A stretch of 64,000 bases of DNA from the NCBI GenBank assembly GCA_965204685.1, contig OZ242004.1, positions 3,348,001 to 3,412,000 of the forward strand, given 5' to 3'. The translations under genes and the position numbers were made by a program. The stretch's first letter is position 1, and the number at the start of each line of letters is the position of its first letter. Shown here piece after piece: positions 60,282 to 64,000 of the stretch. Source of the stretch: Bin87 sp965204685. Lineage in GTDB: Bacteria; Chloroflexota; Dehalococcoidia; Lucifugimonadales; UBA3495. The notes beneath the pieces are model-generated. The model was not told where the DNA came from and made no database searches. It saw only the letters and a program-made list of their open reading frames with translations.

Positions 60282-61325
60282 CTAACCCTCGCCCCAGCCG
60301 TCCGTCAGCCCGTCGCCCCGGGCGAAGGCCACCGCCATTCGGATCGATTCCACCATTGACGTGTGGTCCGCCAGGTTCTTGCCGGCGATGTCGAACGCCG
60401 TCCCGTGGTCCACCGACGTGCGGATGAACGGCAACCCCAGGTTGGCGGTGATGCTCTCCTCGAAACCGTACACCTTGACCGGGATGTGTCCCTGGTCGTG
60501 ATACATGCACAAGGTTACGTCGTACCGGTCCTGGATCGCCTGGTGGAAGATAATGTCCGCCGGCACCGGCCCGATGGCATTGATTCCTTCGCTCTGAGCC
60601 TGTTGCACCGCCGGCGCAATCTCTTCGGCTTCCTCGCTGCCCAGCAATCCGCCGTCGCTGCCGTGTGGGTTCAACGCGGCCACGCCAATCCGGGGATTCG
60701 CAAATCCCCACTTGCGGAAGTTGTCGTCGGTCAGCCGCAGGTAATCGAGGATACGATCCTTCTTCACGTAGTCGCAGGCCACGCGCAGCGACCGGTGTGT
60801 CGTCAGGTGCACCACCCGCAGGTTTTTGGCCATCAACATCGTGGCTACCGTTTTCGCGCCGGATAGCTCCTGCAACAGCTCCATGTGGCCGATGGCTTCG
60901 TATCCGGCCAACGCAGCGGCTTCCTTGTTCAACGGAGCCGTTGCCAGGCCGTCAACCACGCCGGCCATCGCCAACTGCCCGGCCTTGCTGACCCATTCCA
61001 TGGCCGCCTTGCCGCAGGGGATGCTGATCTGGCCGACGGTGATGTCCTCCGGGTTCAGGTTCCCGATGTCCACCACGTCCACCACCGACGGATCATCACC
61101 GGAGACCGTGGGATCATCGGTCCGGTTGATGACCATACCGAGCCCCGTGAGCCGAGCAGCCTCTTCCATGGCGTGCACGTTGCCCACCACCACGGGGCGG
61201 CACACTGCGTAGACTCGCGGGTCGGCCAGGGCCTTGACCACCACCTCCGGCCCGATGCCGCAGGGGTCGCCCATGGTGATCGCTATGGCCGGTCGCATCG
61301 TTTCGTTTTCCGTCCCAGATACCAT
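60282..61325 (-). CDS. pdxA: 4-hydroxythreonine-4-phosphate dehydrogenase PdxA
   Basis: A 347-residue PdxA with ITMGDPCGIGPEVVVKAL near 16-33, ISIPCGKAAMEWVSKAGQ, and the metal/substrate-binding GPVPADIIFHQAI and DVTLCMYHDQGHIPVKVYG. Used in pyridoxal phosphate synthesis in the DXP-dependent route, but relatives act on other hydroxy acids (four-carbon acid catabolism), and no pdxJ is here. ATG 61325 has GAGG at six bases; an alternative ATG lies at 61298. Confidence 0.88.
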   Translation of the reverse strand: MVSGTENETMRPAIAITMGDPCGIGPEVVVKALADPRVYAVCRPVVVGNVHAMEEAARLTGLGMVINRTDDPTVSGDDPSVVDVVDIGNLNPEDITVGQISIPCGKAAMEWVSKAGQLAMAGVVDGLATAPLNKEAAALAGYEAIGHMELLQELSGAKTVATMLMAKNLRVVHLTTHRSLRVACDYVKKDRILDYLRLTDDNFRKWGFANPRIGVAALNPHGSDGGLLGSEEAEEIAPAVQQAQSEGINAIGPVPADIIFHQAIQDRYDVTLCMYHDQGHIPVKVYGFEESITANLGLPFIRTSVDHGTAFDIAGKNLADHTSMVESIRMAVAFARGDGLTDGWGEG

Positions 61326-61450
61326 CTCACGCCTCGTCCATCAGTGCAATTTGCGCCCGGCCGATTGGCCGCAAATTATAGCACGCACGCTCTGCACATC
61401 CTCGACAACCATGGGCGTCCGGCGGTCGCCTCAGCGAGTGGAACCCGTGC

Positions 61451-63883
61451 TCACTCGCACTTGTTCCACCCGCACGAATAGCAGGTGAGGCAACCCTCTT
61501 GGTTGACCACGCCGCCGTTGCACTCCGGGCATCGCTGGGAAAAGCCCGTCGGATACACCGGCGCCGGCGCATAGCCGTTGGTACCGTTCCCCGCGGGCTC
61601 TCCTGCCAGGCTCAACTGCACGCCGGCCGGTGCGCTTTCCAGAGCATTCCCGCCGTTGGCGATTCTGTCCAGTACCAGGGCAACGGCATCCGGCCCGGAA
61701 CCGACCAGCACCCCATCGTCCCAAGCGGGACAGCAGGTGATACCGCGCAGTTGCCGGACGACCTCGCTGGGCTCGATGCCGGCACGCAATGCCAGCGATA
61801 CCAGGCGCGATACCGCCTCCAGCAGCGCCGCGTCACATCCGCCGGCCTTGCCCATGGTGCCGAATACCTCGAAGGGCAGGCCGTCGGAATCCATGTTCAC
61901 GGTGACGTACATATTGCCGTGTCCGGTCCGCACCCGTTCCGTGATGCCGTGGATCTGCCGCGGCCGGCGCCGGGGTACCCGGTGACCGAGACCGATGATC
62001 TTCACGGCGTCCGGGTCATCGGCGTCGACCGGATCCTCGGCTTCCGATTCCTGTGTGCCGCCGCCGGTGCTCAAGACCTGCTCCGCCTTGCTGCCGTCAC
62101 GGTATACCGTGATTCCCTTGCATCCCAGGGTGTAGGCCGACCGGTAGGCTTCCGCCACGTCTTCGACCGTCGCCTCGCTGGGGAAGTTGATCGTCTTGGA
62201 CACCGCGTTGTCCGTGTATTCCTGGAAGGCCGCCTGCATCCGCACGTGCCACCGGGGATCGATGTCGTGGGACACCCGGAACACGTTCTTGACCCATTCC
62301 GGCACGTCCAGGTCCTCCAGGGAGCCGACGCTGGCCAGATGCTCCATTAGTTCCGGGGTGTAAAACCCTTCGTGACGAGCGACCGCTTCCAGGAAGGCGT
62401 TGCCCTCCACCAGGCGGGTGTTGTCCATCACGTTCCGCACGTAGGACAGGGCGAACAGCGGCTCAATCCCGCTGGAGGCTCCCGCGATGATGCTGATCGT
62501 TCCCGTGGGCGCGATGGTCACCGGCGCCGAGTTGCGCATGGGCGAGGAATCCGGTCCCTCGTTGTATGTACTGTTTTCCCATTCCGGGAAGGGGCCCCGG
62601 GATTCGGCAAGTTCGCACGACGCCCGATAGGTCTCCTCCTGGATGAACTTCATTACTTCGCGGGCCAATTCCAGGGCCTCCACGCCGTCATAGCGCACAC
62701 CCATCTGGATCAGCAGGTCCGACCATCCCATGACGCCCAGGCCGATGCGGCGGGTCCGCCGGCTCATGTCCGCGATTTCCTGGATCGGATAGTCGTTCAT
62801 GTCGATCACGCTGTCCAGCATGTGCACCGCCGTCGTGATCACTTCACTCATCCGATCCCAGTCGACTTCAACGTCATCCGCCGTGTAACGGACCATCCGC
62901 GCCAGGTTCAGCGAACCCAGGTTGCACGATTCGTAAGGTAGCAGCGGCTGCTCTCCGCACGGATTGGTCGACTCGATGTCCCCCAGCTGCGGGTTGGGAT
63001 TGTCGCGGTTGATCCGGTCCAGGAACACTATGCCGGGGTCGCCGGTGCGCCACGCCAACTCCGTCATCTGCTGAAAAACTTCCCCGGCGTTAAGCTGCCC
63101 CTCGACTTGCCCGGTGCGCGGATTCACGAGGTCGTATTCCTCGCCCTTTTCCGCCTTGACCATGAAGTCTTCCGTGACCGCCACCGAGATGTTGAAGTTG
63201 CTCAGGTGGGTTCCGTCCTCTTTGGACCTGATGAACCGGAGCACGTCGGGGTGCGTCACGTGCAGGATGCCCATGTTGGCGCCCCGGCGAGTGCCGCCCT
63301 GCTTGACCACGTCGGTCGCCGCATCGAAGGCGTTGATGAAACTCACCGGGCCCGACGCCACTCCCCCGGTGGAACCGACGACGTCGCCCTCCGGGCGCAG
63401 CCGCGAAAAGGCAAACCCGGTGCCGCCGCCGCTCTTGTGGATCAGCGCCGTCTCCTTCACCTTGGTGAAGATGGAATCCAGGGAGTCCTCCACCGGCAGC
63501 ACGAAGCACGCCGACAGTTGCTGCAGTTCACGCCCCGCGTTCATCAAGGTCGGCGAGTTGGGCAGGAACTCTAGCCGGCGCATTACCCGGTAGAAGCGCT
63601 CCTCCACCGCGGCGCGTTCTTCTTCGGTCGAGCCGTATTGCATCTCCGACCGGGACAGGTTGTGCGCTACCCGGCGAAACATTCCTTCCGGGTCTTCCAG
63701 CACGTTGCCTTCCCGGTCTTTGGAAAGATACCGACGCTGCAACACGACCCTCGCGTTATCCGTCAGGGTTCCGTTGCGATCGTTGTATTCGCCGGCTATA
63801 CCGGCTTCGACCATTGCGTCACGTATGCGTCGCCTCACCGAATCGACCCTGCCCACCGGTTCAATTCTCGTAGCCGTTGCCAC
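61451..63883 (-). CDS. nrdJ: Adenosylcobalamin-dependent ribonucleotide reductase (class II)
   Basis: An 810-residue class II RNR. I chose GTG 63883, eight bases after GGGAGG; a longer reading starts TTG 63907. Marks: FLPNSPTLMNAGRELQQLSACFVLPV near 85-110, TGFAFSRLRPEGDVV, the catalytic block NPCGEQPLLPYESCNLGSLNL, and a C-terminal zinc ribbon (CPECNGGVVNQEGC then CGWNKCE) that shuttles electrons. It makes deoxynucleotides without oxygen dependence, needing B12. No nrdR or B12 transport gene is adjacent. Confidence 0.95.
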   Translation of the reverse strand: MATATRIEPVGRVDSVRRRIRDAMVEAGIAGEYNDRNGTLTDNARVVLQRRYLSKDREGNVLEDPEGMFRRVAHNLSRSEMQYGSTEEERAAVEERFYRVMRRLEFLPNSPTLMNAGRELQQLSACFVLPVEDSLDSIFTKVKETALIHKSGGGTGFAFSRLRPEGDVVGSTGGVASGPVSFINAFDAATDVVKQGGTRRGANMGILHVTHPDVLRFIRSKEDGTHLSNFNISVAVTEDFMVKAEKGEEYDLVNPRTGQVEGQLNAGEVFQQMTELAWRTGDPGIVFLDRINRDNPNPQLGDIESTNPCGEQPLLPYESCNLGSLNLARMVRYTADDVEVDWDRMSEVITTAVHMLDSVIDMNDYPIQEIADMSRRTRRIGLGVMGWSDLLIQMGVRYDGVEALELAREVMKFIQEETYRASCELAESRGPFPEWENSTYNEGPDSSPMRNSAPVTIAPTGTISIIAGASSGIEPLFALSYVRNVMDNTRLVEGNAFLEAVARHEGFYTPELMEHLASVGSLEDLDVPEWVKNVFRVSHDIDPRWHVRMQAAFQEYTDNAVSKTINFPSEATVEDVAEAYRSAYTLGCKGITVYRDGSKAEQVLSTGGGTQESEAEDPVDADDPDAVKIIGLGHRVPRRRPRQIHGITERVRTGHGNMYVTVNMDSDGLPFEVFGTMGKAGGCDAALLEAVSRLVSLALRAGIEPSEVVRQLRGITCCPAWDDGVLVGSGPDAVALVLDRIANGGNALESAPAGVQLSLAGEPAGNGTNGYAPAPVYPTGFSQRCPECNGGVVNQEGCLTCYSCGWNKCE

Positions 63884-63951
63884 AGCAAGTACCTCCCTCA
63901 AATTCAACTATATGGATCAAATTTATGATTGACAGATTAAGAACGACGATT

Positions 63952-63969
63952 TGCACGGGTTGCCGTGCA
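63952..63969. repeat. Perfect palindrome upstream of nrdJ
   Basis: TGCACGG 63952-63958 pairs with CCGTGCA 63963-63969 around GTTG. It lies 69 bases upstream of the nrdJ start on the non-coding side. It does not resemble a cobalamin riboswitch or the NrdR box as I know it. Possible operator or hairpin. Confidence 0.5.
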
Positions 63970-64000
63970 CCGTTGTAGTCTAAACCATCAACCCTCTCAC

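Noticed and set aside
63884..64000. Cobalamin riboswitch upstream of nrdJ
   Set aside because: Too short before the window edge and no B12-box-like conserved core was visible.
1..64000. TGA recoded generally in this organism
   Set aside because: Many genes here end in TGA (for example rsmG's upstream neighbour eno, yebC, hicB), so TGA is a normal stop.
1..64000. tRNA and rRNA genes
   Set aside because: No convincing T-loop plus acceptor stem or rRNA signature was found by eye; a covariance search was not possible.

Overview
The window is gene-dense, GC-rich bacterial chromosome read from both strands, with no rRNA, tRNA, CRISPR array or insertion sequence that I could recognise. The mix of genes suggests a free-living or host-associated Chloroflexota, most likely a SAR202-like Dehalococcoidia: Uma2-family proteins, a luciferase-like flavin oxidoreductase, a xanthine-dehydrogenase-type molybdoenzyme, a tungsten-type aldehyde oxidoreductase, an HpaB-type oxygenase, a B12-dependent ribonucleotide reductase and a B12-type acyl-CoA mutase. 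This placement is inference from gene content; no marker gene was compared.

Layout. 1-10.4 kb: Uma2 protein, acyl-CoA mutase large subunit, a thioredoxin-like lipoprotein gene interrupted by a single in-frame TGA exactly at the first catalytic Cys (a probable selenoprotein, with a SECIS-like hairpin just downstream), a methyltransferase, a MaoC-type hydratase, a YbaK-type deacylase, two small unknowns, a molybdopterin oxidoreductase large subunit and a Nudix hydrolase. 10.4-16 kb: peptide-type ABC binding protein with two permeases (no ATPases here) and a PQQ-repeat protein. 16-26.8 kb: methyltransferase, epimerase, a DUF6338-like membrane protein with a 42-residue polyproline partner, a luciferase-like oxidoreductase, a double alpha/beta-hydrolase polypeptide, a GSA-like aminotransferase, MOSC and HpaB proteins, and an alpha/beta hydrolase. 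26.9-29.8 kb: mobA, a moaD-like gene and an aldehyde:ferredoxin oxidoreductase in one tight operon.

29.7-48.2 kb is mostly housekeeping: rsmG, an enolase with unusual active-site residues, a hendecad coiled-coil protein, a bicupin, nadC, fakA/DegV, recG, an orphan OmpR-type regulator with a degenerate receiver, a split version of the human DGLUCY domain pair, a GIY-YIG-like protein beside gene debris, uvrB, and the yebC-ruvC-ruvA operon. 48.3-53.5 kb: MATE transporter, three VOC proteins, an unknown and leucyl aminopeptidase.

53.7-58.6 kb is a small accessory island: a tandem duplication of a PaREP1-family (HEPN-like) gene with one copy frameshifted, a HicB/HicA toxin-antitoxin pair, an McrB/McrC restriction pair whose mcrB 5' end is frameshifted, and a P-loop kinase. 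57.9-64 kb on the minus strand holds nrdJ, pdxA, a third PaREP1-like gene, proC and yggT. The most interesting item is the TGA-containing thioredoxin gene at 2.7-3.4 kb.
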